Below, piece after piece: positions 36,801-45,737 of a stretch of DNA of 48,752 bases. The stretch comes from Marinifilaceae bacterium (GTDB lineage Bacteria > Bacteroidota > Bacteroidia > Bacteroidales > Marinifilaceae). The notes under the pieces are model-generated. The model was not told the origin of the DNA. It saw nothing but the letters and a program-made list of their open reading frames with translations, and did not search any database. Where the stretch lies: contig JAFGYE010000094.1 of the NCBI GenBank assembly GCA_016936255.1, positions 1 through 48,752 on the forward strand, read 5' to 3'. The position numbers were made by a program, and so were the translations under genes. Every line of letters begins with the position of its first letter. Within the stretch, counting starts at the first letter, position 1.

Positions 36801-36937
36801 CCTTTTACCACTACCGAAGCAAATGGTATGGGTGTACCATCCTCTGCCGAGGAAACGACACCAGTCACAGCATGCCCTTGCGCGAACGTTGTCATGCAAA
36901 AGAATGTGAGAAATAAAAACAAAACCGTTTTTTTCAT
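33896..36937 (-). CDS. SusC/RagA-family TonB-linked outer-membrane transporter (locus 2)
   Basis: TonB-dependent transporter of 1013 aa. It has a signal peptide (to TTFAQ, about 19), a carboxypeptidase-regulatory-like domain (about 22-105), LDEVVVIGYGVQKKSS, a plug (about 115-225, PLYIIDGNPVG and ASAIYGARGANGVVIITTK) and a barrel ending GANITF. The start ATGAAAAAAAC is shared with the other susC, and so is the CTTAACTAA leader. It is the first gene after the terminator and phased TACATCA array that follow the locus 2 regulator, so it probably begins the main operon transcript. Confidence 0.96.
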   Translation of the reverse strand: MKKTVLFLFLTFFCMTTFAQGHAVTGVVSSAEDGTPIPFASVVVKGTTIGTSTDFDGKYSIEVDEDDIIVFSMVGFSTQEFRVGTQEVINVIMVTDNMGLDEVVVIGYGVQKKSSVTGSISSVKAEDIQKMPIQRAEQALQGQVSGVQVTMDSGQPGASLSVNIRGIGTTGNSQPLYIIDGNPVGDISYLASTDIGSMEVLKDASASAIYGARGANGVVIITTKQGTQGAAKLSYDGYYGIQNAWRQMDVLNAQDYAMIINESLLNAGKNSSSPDWIQDSEIAGIGSGTDWQDQIFRKNAPIQSHTLSLNGGTDKILYSTALSYFSQDGIVSEDKSSYERVNFRVKGDYTSYDKKLKVGTSMVYSHYTSQGVDPNNVYNSPLARAINIDPIAVVKNENGEFGRPIRNMQEIVNPVAGMYYLNDEYKTDKIVGNLYAEYKVVDHVKVKTSLGIDYAYQWHDVYTPIYELSTITKNDKTMVSKTMNNWYSTNWETTINYNNTFGEHEIDVIAGTTAMTSNYENLSGSGSELIIGGLDYAYIDNVGNIESKSSGGTFDSNSLLSLFGRANYSFKDRYMASITVRRDGSSRFGPNDRYAIFPSISTGWIMSEEDFLKEKLGPVTFVKIRASWGQNGNENIGNFRYLSSIANNHNYNFNAGTVVNGSSPSKIANPDLKWETSEQTDIGLDIRFGSNFYMNLDYYDKRTKDLLIDAPIPGYVGNSAPTVNGGTVQNRGFEALLGYNGKSNDFSYGATLNFSANKNKMLKINNDEGIIYGNVNIGPSGMKNLTIAKEGEPIGYFWGWETNGIYQNQAQIDANGTHQPSATPGDLIYVDQNKDGKMDDADRINLGDPHPDFTVGLNLNFAYKNFDLSMFWYGVFGNQIIDATRRYDLPNANYQTSVLDRWTGEGSTNSTPKVSWSDNNNNQGNFSDYMVEDADYLRLKNLQIGYSLPKSVLDKLHIEKFRIYVSGDNLLTFTEYSGLEPEIGNNENVFYTGVDQGIYPQARVFSIGANITF

Positions 36938-37045
36938 AAATTAGTTAGTTAAGATTAGAAATTAGTTGGATGCTCTATTTGCACAGTCTGCACCTACAAC
37001 GATTGCAATGTAAGGCCAACAATCCTACTTAATCAAAAAAATGGA

Positions 37046-37184
37046 TACATCACAAACTCAACAGCTCTAAAACACCAATACATCATTACTACATCACAGC
37101 ACAATTACATCCTTATAAAATATTGATTTTTAAATATTTAACTTTTATTAACAATTTAATATTTTTTAAATACACCATACATCA
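37046..37184. promoter_or_regulatory. TACATCA repeat array upstream of susC (locus 2)
   Basis: TACATCA or TACATCC occurs at 37046, 37079, 37090, 37106 and 37178, with TACACCA directly before the last copy (37171). Start spacings among the first four are 33, 11 and 16 bp, i.e. about 3, 1 and 1.5 helical turns; TACATCACA is exact at 37046 and 37090. The minus strand just downstream reads TTACATTG (37006-37013), a poor -7-like match, at a distance similar to that between array and box at GH30. Likely operator for the adjacent regulator; no binding evidence exists here. Confidence 0.55.
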
Positions 37185-37190
37185 AATTTA

Positions 37191-37224
37191 AAAAGGGCTA
37201 ATGATTTTCATCATTAGCCCTTTT
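37191..37224. terminator. bidirectional terminator after the locus 2 regulator
   Basis: AAAAGGGCTAATGA (37191-37204) and TCATTAGCCCTTTT (37211-37224) form a perfect 14-bp stem with a 6-base loop and T-runs on both strands, 23 bp past the regulator stop. It separates regulator transcription from the susC operon. Confidence 0.9.
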
Positions 37225-37247
37225 TAAAACAGAATTATTTTGGTTGC

Positions 37248-40178
37248 TTATACTTTCAAAATAAAATCAATTAAATTTTCTTCCCGTGCAATATTAAATT
37301 TTTTCCGCAAACGATACCGGCTTATTTCTACTCCACGAACAGAAATATTCATTAGCGGAGCAATTTCTTTTGACGATAGGTTCATTCTTAAATAAGCACA
37401 AATTCGTAAATCTTTTGGTGTTAATTGCGGATGCAACACACGTAATCTTTTCAGGAAATCTTCGTGTACCTGATCAAAATGTACTTCGAACTGCTCCCAA
37501 TCCTGCTCGCTATTGAATTCAGCATCTATAGTTTTCATTAATTGCCTTACTTGAACAAGTGCTGTTGGATCTTTAATCTTTTTCAGAGCCTTTTTTAGTT
37601 CTCCTACCGAATAGGAAAGCACCTCGTTTTTATGAATGATATTCATAGTTGAACCGGCTAATTCACGGGTTTTAAATTCAACTTCGCTATGCAATTTATC
37701 ATTCCGTAGTTGTACAATCTCCTTTTCGGCAATTAGTGCCTCTTCCCTAAACTTTTGTTCCTTTAATCTCAGCTCTTCTTCCTGCTTCTTTTTTAACTGA
37801 TTTTGCAAATACTTAATTCGATATCTTATAATAATAATGATAGCGTAAATGCAGAACAGTGCAAATAGAATATAAATAGCAAATGCTGTATGAGAGCGAT
37901 ACCAAGGAGGAAGAATGGTAAAATAAAATGTATCCTTGGCTGATTTAACTCCATATTGATTCTCGGAAACTACTTCAAATACATATTCTCCCTCGGGAAG
38001 ATTAGTATACTCTTTTTGAGAATTATTTACCCATAATGATGGAATTTCATCAAATCCAATTAATTGACATTGATATTGAACTAATTCCGGGTTGCTAAAT
38101 TGAGGCGCAGAATATTTGAATCGAATGGCATTGCTTTTATAAGGTAATTCAATTCTATTTTCATTATCCGAGTCAAATTGAATTGCATTGGCATTGGAAT
38201 AAGTTCCATAATAAATAACAGAATCTGTTTTCCCACTTATACGAACTTCTCTAATGATAGTCTGAAATGGATCATTGTATTTTTTCACAACTGTAGGATC
38301 ATAATGAACAAATCCATCCTCATTCCCAAATAATACATTTTCCTTATCAACAACCGTAACATTCTCAAAAGCTCCAATAAAAGATGATTTTAAGGGAGCG
38401 AATGGCTTTTTCAGCATTTCATATGAGTTGTCTACTTGTGATTTTAATAAACCTACATTTTCAGCTTGAAAAAACCAGACATCACCATTTTTTTGCTCAA
38501 ATAATTTATTCACTGGTTCTTCGCTGTCAAATATATTATTTAAAGACTGATACACTTCAAATTGATCAGATTCTGCAACATATTTATAAAAACCATTGCT
38601 GGTTGAAAAAACAATATCATCACGAAGTTTGTGGACATCAATACCCAGGTTTGACTTAAAGCCATCTTCTACTCCATAAAATCTGTACTTTGTACATTTA
38701 TCCAAATCTTCATTTAAGACCAAACGATACACGCCTTTGTAACCATGACACATCCAAATCGTATTGTCATCATTCCAAACCATTTCTCTGCATGATTCAT
38801 TGAAACCTTCAATTCTTTTAACAAATTTCCATTTATTATTCGTTTGTTTCGATTTCTGATAAAGTACTAAACCTTTATAGGTTCCACCAATCATTACATT
38901 CGGAAACTCTTTTTTATAAATGTAATTCCACCCTCCGGCTATATCAGAAATCAATTTTCCTACCTTTTTATCAATACTAAATGTTCCTTTATTATGTCCG
39001 CAAATAAGCTCCCCGTCAACTACTTGCAAATGCCATACTTGTCCCGAGGTATTCTTAACCAATTCGAAAGCCTCTTCTCCATTGCTTAAGCCCCTCGAAA
39101 AATCATATTTCCGGGCAAATAATCCAGTGTTGGTTCCCAGATACAAATACCCATCATGATATATTGATGCATAACCTGCTCCAAGATCTTTATCTTTTGG
39201 AAAAATGGTAAGAGGAGAACTAATTTCCAAATAATCGATTCCATTATCCAATCCAACCCATAAATTTTCTTTTTGATCCAAAAACAGACTTAAAACGGTA
39301 TTGTTCTGTAACCCTTTTTCAGTATTGATATTTTGTATTATTTGTCCTTCCTTGTTAATGATATAAACACCATTCCGAACCGTTCCAAAAGCAAATTTTG
39401 AATTCCCAAGTGACATTCCTGTATATACCTGATCAGTTTTTAATTTTTGACTAAGCTCATTGTTCCATGAAGTCATCTGAGTACCATCATACAGAAACAA
39501 ACCGTCTAATGCCGTAGCAATTAAAATCAGATTATTCGAAAAGGGAAGCAAACTAACAACCTCCTTATCAACGAATAACTCACCTCCTTTCACTACATCT
39601 AAAGATCTTCCATCGAGCACACAAAGTCCTTTTTTTTGATCTCTTACAAAAAACTGATCCCCAACAAGAAAACTAAAATGAAATTCATTTTCATTCTGAA
39701 TTTGTGAAATTGCACCATCTCTATAATAGAATATTTTTTGAAACGAATGAAATAGAATACCTTTTTTATAGGGGAAGATCTGCCAAACTTCATCAAATTT
39801 CCGATCATTATCAGGCAAAAGATCAACGAGAGAATGATAGCTCAACTTCCCTTGATTATCGGGCTTTAAATATCCAAATTCGTTATATGCACCAACAAAT
39901 ACCTGCCCCAAACTATCTACTGCCAACGAACGAACAACTGAATTATTGGGCATTGGAATCACACGCCAATTGTTTCCATCAAATTCCAATACTCCCTCAT
40001 TATTAGCAAAATAAAGCAACCCATTGGGTGTTTGTGCAATGTCCCAGTTCTGAGTTCCTCCTTTGTAATGACTTCGGGAGAAATTTTTTATAAAAGGAAT
40101 CCCATTGTTCTTCACTCCTGAAAAAGCGAAAAAACCGGTAAGGGAAATTAAAAGGAAAATAATTGAAATTCTTTTCAA
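37248..40178 (-). CDS. membrane propeller / Y_Y_Y / LuxR-HTH regulator without kinase (locus 2)
   Basis: Likely one-component transmembrane activator of locus 2, 976 aa. The only workable start is TTG at 40178: it opens a signal peptide (KRISIIFLLISLTGFFAFSG) and no in-frame ATG exists between the upstream stop (TAG at 40218-40220) and Met76. Then come propeller repeats (about 30-660; GLLYFANNEGVLEFDG, ENLWVGLDNGIDYLE), a Y_Y_Y domain (about 690-762, VQYQCQLIGFDEIPSLWVN), one TM helix (768-785), a long coiled coil (about 790-835) and a LuxR-like HTH (about 918-976, LTPKDLRICAYLRMNLSSKEIAPLM). No histidine kinase or receiver domain. The HTH shares LRMNLSSKEIA-type sequence with the locus 1 regulator. 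Confidence 0.9.
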   Translation of the reverse strand: MKRISIIFLLISLTGFFAFSGVKNNGIPFIKNFSRSHYKGGTQNWDIAQTPNGLLYFANNEGVLEFDGNNWRVIPMPNNSVVRSLAVDSLGQVFVGAYNEFGYLKPDNQGKLSYHSLVDLLPDNDRKFDEVWQIFPYKKGILFHSFQKIFYYRDGAISQIQNENEFHFSFLVGDQFFVRDQKKGLCVLDGRSLDVVKGGELFVDKEVVSLLPFSNNLILIATALDGLFLYDGTQMTSWNNELSQKLKTDQVYTGMSLGNSKFAFGTVRNGVYIINKEGQIIQNINTEKGLQNNTVLSLFLDQKENLWVGLDNGIDYLEISSPLTIFPKDKDLGAGYASIYHDGYLYLGTNTGLFARKYDFSRGLSNGEEAFELVKNTSGQVWHLQVVDGELICGHNKGTFSIDKKVGKLISDIAGGWNYIYKKEFPNVMIGGTYKGLVLYQKSKQTNNKWKFVKRIEGFNESCREMVWNDDNTIWMCHGYKGVYRLVLNEDLDKCTKYRFYGVEDGFKSNLGIDVHKLRDDIVFSTSNGFYKYVAESDQFEVYQSLNNIFDSEEPVNKLFEQKNGDVWFFQAENVGLLKSQVDNSYEMLKKPFAPLKSSFIGAFENVTVVDKENVLFGNEDGFVHYDPTVVKKYNDPFQTIIREVRISGKTDSVIYYGTYSNANAIQFDSDNENRIELPYKSNAIRFKYSAPQFSNPELVQYQCQLIGFDEIPSLWVNNSQKEYTNLPEGEYVFEVVSENQYGVKSAKDTFYFTILPPWYRSHTAFAIYILFALFCIYAIIIIIRYRIKYLQNQLKKKQEEELRLKEQKFREEALIAEKEIVQLRNDKLHSEVEFKTRELAGSTMNIIHKNEVLSYSVGELKKALKKIKDPTALVQVRQLMKTIDAEFNSEQDWEQFEVHFDQVHEDFLKRLRVLHPQLTPKDLRICAYLRMNLSSKEIAPLMNISVRGVEISRYRLRKKFNIAREENLIDFILKV

Positions 40179-40340
40179 GATAGGATCTGTTTTGTTTCGC
40201 TGAAATTTAAGAGGTTTCTAAGAATAATCCAAACTAAAAGAATATTGGTTCTTTTATTCTATATTAAATCTTCTCAATTTTAAAGCTTCAACAAAAAAAT
40301 ATCATGCACTAGGTCACTTATTTGCGTTTGTTTAATGATA

Positions 40341-40372
40341 AAAACGCCCATCAAACAAATATTTGATGAGCG
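40341..40372 (-). terminator. probable terminator downstream of trxB
   Basis: CGCCCATCAAA (40345-40355) pairs with TTTGATGAGCG (40362-40372) with one mismatch and a 6-base loop, followed on the minus strand by TTTT (complement of 40341-40344). The 358-bp space between trxB and the regulator (40179-40536) holds nothing else I can support apart from A+T-rich DNA that should contain the regulator promoter. Confidence 0.6.
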
Positions 40373-40536
40373 AATGAATTATTTTAACTTTTATTGTTTA
40401 CAAAAAAGAGGCAATCCCAACCATTGACTTAAAACGAATACATGTCTGAAATATACGGATTTGCCTGCCTTACTGAAAATTTACAACATAAAGAAAACTA
40501 TTTAGTAAGTCGGGATGCAGAAAGCTAACTCATAAG

Positions 40537-41490
40537 CTAGTTCATTCCAGCCAGATATCTTTCTGCCTCAATAGCAGCCTGACATCCTGATGCTGCTGAT
40601 GTTATTGCCTGCCGGTAATTTGGGTCTTGTACGTCGCCACAGGCAAAAACTCCTTTAATGTTTGTCATTGGAGTGCCTGGCTGAGTTAGAATATAACCTT
40701 GTTCATTTGTATCAATATAATCAGAGAATACATCTGAATTGGGATGATGACCAATAGCCAAAAAGAATCCATCAATAGCAATTTTCACTTCTTTTTCCAT
40801 TGGAGTACCGGATTTACTAATTAATATACAGCCTTCTACCCCATTTTGTCCTGTTAACTCCTTAGTAGAGTGTTCGAATAAAATTTCAATGTTCGCTGTT
40901 TTAAATACTCTTTCCTGCATTGCTTTCGATGCTCTTAAAAAATCTTTGCGGACAATTAGGTAAACCTTTCTGCACAAGCCAGCTAAGTAAGAAGCCTCTT
41001 CGCAGGCTGTATCGCCACCGCCTACAACTGCAACATCTTTTCCTCTGTAGAAAAAACCATCGCAGGTAGCACAGGCTGAAACACCCGAACCTCTAAATTT
41101 TTCTTCGCTCTCTAAACCCAAATATTTAGCCGTAGCTCCTGTAGCTATAATTACCGAATCGGCTTCAATATCTTTATTCCCATCTACTTTTAATTTAAAC
41201 GGCCGTTCGTTCAAATTTACTTGAGTAACAATACCCCAGCGGCAATCGCAGCCAAATCGTTCGGCTTGTTTTTTTAGTTCGCCCATCATTACAGTTCCAG
41301 TTACTCCTTCTGGATATCCCGGGAAATTATCAATTTCAGTAGTTGTGGTTAATTGTCCGCCTGGCTGCAAACCTTCATAAACAACAGGATTTAAATTTGC
41401 TCTTGATGCGTAAATTCCGGCAGTATAGCCTGCTGGTCCCGAACCAATTATCAAACACTTTACTCTTTCTATATTCTCTTTACTTTCCAT
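40537..41490 (-). CDS. trxB: thioredoxin reductase
   Basis: NADPH-dependent flavoprotein that reduces thioredoxin in the cytosol. The 317-aa product has the FAD Rossmann motif GSGPAGYTAGIYASRA (about 16-31), GGQLTTTTEIDNFPG, the redox pair Cys140 and Cys143 in ACATCDGFF, the NADPH motif VVGGGDTACEEASYLA (about 155-170) and the late FAD motif GVFACGDVQD. Complete, normal length. It starts 21 bp after the cysteine desulfidase gene, probably sharing a transcript. Confidence 0.97.
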   Translation of the reverse strand: MESKENIERVKCLIIGSGPAGYTAGIYASRANLNPVVYEGLQPGGQLTTTTEIDNFPGYPEGVTGTVMMGELKKQAERFGCDCRWGIVTQVNLNERPFKLKVDGNKDIEADSVIIATGATAKYLGLESEEKFRGSGVSACATCDGFFYRGKDVAVVGGGDTACEEASYLAGLCRKVYLIVRKDFLRASKAMQERVFKTANIEILFEHSTKELTGQNGVEGCILISKSGTPMEKEVKIAIDGFFLAIGHHPNSDVFSDYIDTNEQGYILTQPGTPMTNIKGVFACGDVQDPNYRQAITSAASGCQAAIEAERYLAGMN

Positions 41491-41511
41491 CTTTTTCTTC
41501 TTTCTATATTC

Positions 41512-42792
41512 TTAAGAAACTTTCTTCATCTTTTCCAACATGGTCTTAAGAATCACCTCGTCGGTTACTTCCATTCCCTCATTTGCCAAACGACCAATAT
41601 TCCGAATAGTAGCTTCCACATTATCATCAACAATACCATTCATTCCATTCAAACAATTGTGATTCATAGCTAATAATGATGATTGAATTGCGGCACTTAC
41701 GCTTGCCGCAATTTTATGCGAACAACCATACTTTGCGCCATCACAAATCATACCGGTTACACCCCCTGTCATATTCTGTAATGTCATCCCCATTTGTTTA
41801 AAATCACCTCCCATAATGTAAGTAATTCCACATCCTGCACCGGCAGTAGACAATAATACGCCACAAAGTGCCGATAACTGACCTACAAAAGATTTCATGT
41901 AAATGGTAACCAATAATGCCAAAGCCAAAGCTCTTAGTAATTTCTCATGACTCACTTTAAATTCCTCTGCGGCAACAACCACAGGCAGGGTAACACTTAT
42001 TCCCTGGTTTCCGCTGCCACAATTAGACATCACAGGCATTGCACTGCCTGCCATTCTTGCATCTGAAGCGGCGGCTGTAAGCATTATGGACCGGCTCATT
42101 AAATCCTCCTTAAGGATTCCTTTCCGGATATTAATCATCATCGATTTACCCACCTGAAGTCCGTAATTTCCCTTTAAACCTTCCTCTGCGATGGACTTAT
42201 TAAGCTTTACTCCTTTTTCAATGAAAGCGATATCGGCTATGTCAACGGTATTGATAAACTCATAAATACTACTAAAGTTCCAGTCTTTCATACTAATACC
42301 GGTATCTTTTACCGATTCAGAAGTACTGCTGTAAATAATACTTCCATTTCGTTCAGCTAAAACCACATTTGTGTGTCGATCCTGAATCACAACACGACCT
42401 GTATTTTCACCCTTAAAGCAGATGCATTCGATGTACAGTTTAGCCACACCATATTTTACATCTACCTGAACTTTTCCTTGGCTCACAAAGGTTTGCGCCA
42501 ATTCAACAATGTCAGGACTAATTCTATCCAGAACTTCTAATCCTGCCATAGGATTTCCTCCCAAAGCACCCAAAGCCCCTGCAATCGTTAAACCAACCAT
42601 ACCCGAACCTGGAATTCCAACTCCCATTCCATTCTTAAAAATGTTTCCACTTACGTGAAATTCAATTCGCTCGGGAATTTGGTTCAAGATCTCTCGTGCT
42701 TTTGCTGCAGCATAAGCCACCGCTACCGGTTCCGTACACCCAAGTGCCGGAACAAACTCTTCTTTTAGTTTTTGTAGGTAAACTTCCTTCAT
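41512..42792 (-). CDS. cyuA: L-cysteine desulfidase (CyuA/YhaM-type, serine dehydratase alpha-like)
   Basis: Iron-sulfur enzyme that degrades L-cysteine to pyruvate, ammonia and hydrogen sulfide; some family members were annotated as serine dehydratase alpha-like (UPF0597). The 426-aa product has the family opening PALGCTEPVAVAYA (about 16-29) and the conserved cysteine clusters MSNCGSGNQG, GAGCGITYIMGG and MICDGAKYGCSHKIA that bind the [4Fe-4S] cluster. Length is normal. It heads the trxB transcript; linking cysteine breakdown and thiol reduction makes sense but joint control is inference. Confidence 0.88.
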   Translation of the reverse strand: MKEVYLQKLKEEFVPALGCTEPVAVAYAAAKAREILNQIPERIEFHVSGNIFKNGMGVGIPGSGMVGLTIAGALGALGGNPMAGLEVLDRISPDIVELAQTFVSQGKVQVDVKYGVAKLYIECICFKGENTGRVVIQDRHTNVVLAERNGSIIYSSTSESVKDTGISMKDWNFSSIYEFINTVDIADIAFIEKGVKLNKSIAEEGLKGNYGLQVGKSMMINIRKGILKEDLMSRSIMLTAAASDARMAGSAMPVMSNCGSGNQGISVTLPVVVAAEEFKVSHEKLLRALALALLVTIYMKSFVGQLSALCGVLLSTAGAGCGITYIMGGDFKQMGMTLQNMTGGVTGMICDGAKYGCSHKIAASVSAAIQSSLLAMNHNCLNGMNGIVDDNVEATIRNIGRLANEGMEVTDEVILKTMLEKMKKVS

Positions 42793-42872
42793 TACTGATT
42801 TTTCAAGAAAAACACACTTTATGTTTTTCGATAATTTACTTGTGGTTGGTTAATAGTTTAAGACAAAAGAGC

Positions 42873-42903
42873 GGACCGGTCAATCATTCTTACCAACCGG
42901 TCC
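42873..42903 (-). terminator. hairpin after the M16 peptidase gene, probable terminator
   Basis: GGACCGGT (42873-42880) and ACCGGTCC (42896-42903) are perfect arms around a 15-base loop, 36 bp after the peptidase stop. The minus strand continues GCTCTTTTGT, a weak T-run. Confidence 0.5.
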
Positions 42904-42938
42904 TAACTAAATCAAAACAGACTAATGATTTTGTTGTA

Positions 42939-45737
42939 CTACTTTTTAGGATTCATGATTACTTCAACAGTATTCACGTTCTTTAATATTTCTTTTACAA
43001 ATTTCTGAATCGAGTCTGCATCGATATTTTCAATCAATTTTATGTAATCTTCCTTAGAAGTCAGTTTTGAACCTAACATTAGATTGTTTTGGATACTGCT
43101 CATCCAGAAAGAGTTTTGCAATTCAGCTTCTTCTCTGCTTTTAATGAAATTGTTCTTAATCTCATTTAAGTCAACAGCATCACAAGCTTCATTTTGAATT
43201 TTAACAATTTCCTCCTTGACAATTTCAACCAAACGATCACGCTTTTCAGGATTACAATCGAAACTGATATTCAATGAGAATTCCGGTGTTGGTAGTTTAG
43301 ATGATGATGGACTAACTCCAACACCATAAGATCCACCTTCCTCTTCACGAATCGTTGTCATATATCTTTTAGACAGAAGCTGAGACACTACGTTAAGCAT
43401 CACTCTGTTCTCTAAAGTATAATCGAAATCGCCCTGCAAGGCATAATTCACAGTTGTTTTAGGAACTGCCATTTCACGATCAAAAATTCTGCTTGTTTTT
43501 CCTTTGGCAGGACCCACTTTATGATCTAAATATGTTTCTTTTTTGTTCGTAGAGCTAATGTTACCAATATACTTTCGAATCATTGGTAAATGTTCCTTCT
43601 CGTTAATATTACCAACAAAAATGAAGGTAAAATCACTGGCATCAGAGAAACGCTCACGGTAAATTTCCGAGGCTCTGTTAAAGTCGATCTTATTAATAAA
43701 ATCTTCTCCAAAAAGCAAAGTGCGTGGAGAATAATTTGTCGATAATAAAGCTATAGTATCCTGAAGTGCTTTATTATTGTCTACTTTTATGTTTGCAACA
43801 TAATCTCTCATACGTGCCATCTGTGCACTAAAAGGAGCTTCTTCGAAACGAGGTGCTTCAAAATTCAGGTAAAGCAATTGTAGTAAAGTCTCAAAATCCT
43901 GAGGAGAAGCAGAACCTGAAAATCCTTCTGTCAATTCTCCTAAACTTGCATTCAAACTAACAATTTTACCTGCTAATTTTTTCTGTAACTGAGTTGCATC
44001 AAACTCCCCAACACCTGACATTTCAACAATACTTGTCGCCATATCAGCGGAAGTAAGATCTTTATCAGCAATTAATGATGTTCCTCCAAAACTGAAAGAA
44101 GACATTGAAATTTCATCCTTACTGTATTCAGTAGGAAGAATAACTACTTTTGCTCCATTCTCAAGAACATAACCTTTAGCATCAGTTCCCTCAACTCCGA
44201 ATTGGCTTAAAATCTTAACCGGCTTCAACTTCTTAGCAACAAGAGGCTGATTGCCTGCTTCATCAATATAAGCTTCCACATTCGAAGATTTCACTTTAGC
44301 TGCAACAGCTAATAATTCTTCTTTAGTTGGGTAAACTTGTGTTTCGTTATCAGGACCTTGTAATATTAATGCTGAATTATCAACATTAGAATAAGACTTT
44401 ACAAACGCATTCACCTCATCGAGTGTGATGGCTGGAATTGTTTTAGCTGCAAATTCCATTTCCCACTCCAACGAAGGAAATGGTTCTGCTTTTAAGAATA
44501 AGTCTGCTAATTGCTCCGCCCACTTATCATTTGTAATTTTGCTGTAATTTGCAGCATATGACTCATATGATCTCATGTATTGCACCTTGGTTCTCTCAAG
44601 CTCCGAAGCAGTAAAACCATAACGTTTAACACGTTCCAACTCTGTTAATGCTTCAGTAAAAGCTTCCAGTTCTTTACCAGATTTTGGCACAAGGTAAATA
44701 TAGTCAGCACCTTTGGTACGCGCTAAATCATATCCTCCAAACTCAATACCCATAGCCGAACATTCCAATTTCTTGGTTTTTTCAGAGATACGGGCAGCAA
44801 GCATCTGATTGAACATACCCTTGGCTAAATCGTTTCTTTGAGTGGTTTCATTCTTAACAGCATCCAAATCGCGGCGGAATAGCCACATAATACTAAGATT
44901 TTTAGCTTCCTTGTCTTTAGCGGCAACATAACCAACTTCTTTTGAATCCTCAATCTTAGTATAAGTGCGCTCTGCAGCATTTTTTTTCATTGGAATTTTT
45001 GAAAATAAATCCTTTACTTTCTTCTCAATATCTTCTGCATCTACATCTCCAACAATAACTACAGCTTGTAAATCCGGACGATACCACTTGTCGTAATATT
45101 CGCGAAGTGCTGAATGTTCAAAATGATCAATCACATCCAAAGAACCGATCACATCACGCTCTGCATACTTCGAATTATTATACATCACCGATGATGTTTG
45201 ATCTCCCAAACGCTTACGAACATTTCTTCTGGTACGCCACTCTTCATGAATAACACCACGCTCCGACTCAATTTCTTTGCCTTCCAGCAATAATCCACCA
45301 GACCAGTCATGCAAAACCAATAAAGCGGAATCTACTAATCTTTCATTTCCTGTAGGAATATTACTGATATTGTAAACCGTTTCGTCCTGAGCTGTGTAAG
45401 CATTAATGTCACGACCGAAAAGAATACCATTCTTCTCCAGATAATCCAGCATGTTTTTACCCGGAAAATTCTGAATACCATTAAAAGCCATGTGCTCCAG
45501 AAAATGCGCCAATCCATTTTGAGGTTCTTCTTCAAGGATGGCACCAACGTTTTGTACAAAATAAAAACTGGCACGATCTTTTGGTTCCTCATTATGCATC
45601 ACATAATAGCTTAAACCATTAGATAACTTACCGTGTTTTACCTTCGAATCCAAAGGTATTGTTGTAGTGTTCTGAGCTTGCGTTATCAAACCTGAAAATA
45701 AAATACTCACAAGGAGTAGAGTAACAATTTTGTTCAT
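42939..45737 (-). CDS. M16-family zinc metallopeptidase (pitrilysin-like)
   Basis: Large exported zinc peptidase of 932 aa with a Sec signal (to about TQAQ, residue 22). The inverted zinc motif HFLEH lies at 78-82, with the downstream Glu in IESERGVIHEEW (about 155-166). The protein contains the usual two halves, each with an active-type and inactive-type M16 domain (second half about 520-932, with LNASLGELTEGFSG and RFSDASDFTFIFVGN), so it is a complete double-unit enzyme. It probably degrades peptides in the periplasm. Monocistronic by its flanking hairpins; unrelated to the glucan loci. Confidence 0.93.
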   Translation of the reverse strand: MNKIVTLLLVSILFSGLITQAQNTTTIPLDSKVKHGKLSNGLSYYVMHNEEPKDRASFYFVQNVGAILEEEPQNGLAHFLEHMAFNGIQNFPGKNMLDYLEKNGILFGRDINAYTAQDETVYNISNIPTGNERLVDSALLVLHDWSGGLLLEGKEIESERGVIHEEWRTRRNVRKRLGDQTSSVMYNNSKYAERDVIGSLDVIDHFEHSALREYYDKWYRPDLQAVVIVGDVDAEDIEKKVKDLFSKIPMKKNAAERTYTKIEDSKEVGYVAAKDKEAKNLSIMWLFRRDLDAVKNETTQRNDLAKGMFNQMLAARISEKTKKLECSAMGIEFGGYDLARTKGADYIYLVPKSGKELEAFTEALTELERVKRYGFTASELERTKVQYMRSYESYAANYSKITNDKWAEQLADLFLKAEPFPSLEWEMEFAAKTIPAITLDEVNAFVKSYSNVDNSALILQGPDNETQVYPTKEELLAVAAKVKSSNVEAYIDEAGNQPLVAKKLKPVKILSQFGVEGTDAKGYVLENGAKVVILPTEYSKDEISMSSFSFGGTSLIADKDLTSADMATSIVEMSGVGEFDATQLQKKLAGKIVSLNASLGELTEGFSGSASPQDFETLLQLLYLNFEAPRFEEAPFSAQMARMRDYVANIKVDNNKALQDTIALLSTNYSPRTLLFGEDFINKIDFNRASEIYRERFSDASDFTFIFVGNINEKEHLPMIRKYIGNISSTNKKETYLDHKVGPAKGKTSRIFDREMAVPKTTVNYALQGDFDYTLENRVMLNVVSQLLSKRYMTTIREEEGGSYGVGVSPSSSKLPTPEFSLNISFDCNPEKRDRLVEIVKEEIVKIQNEACDAVDLNEIKNNFIKSREEAELQNSFWMSSIQNNLMLGSKLTSKEDYIKLIENIDADSIQKFVKEILKNVNTVEVIMNPKK

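Noticed and set aside
37183-37190. TAAATTTG -7-like box on the minus strand before susC of locus 2
   Set aside because: It abuts the strong bidirectional terminator, has no -33 partner, and lies nearly 250 bp from the gene; more likely chance in A+T-rich DNA, though it overlaps the last TACATCA copy.
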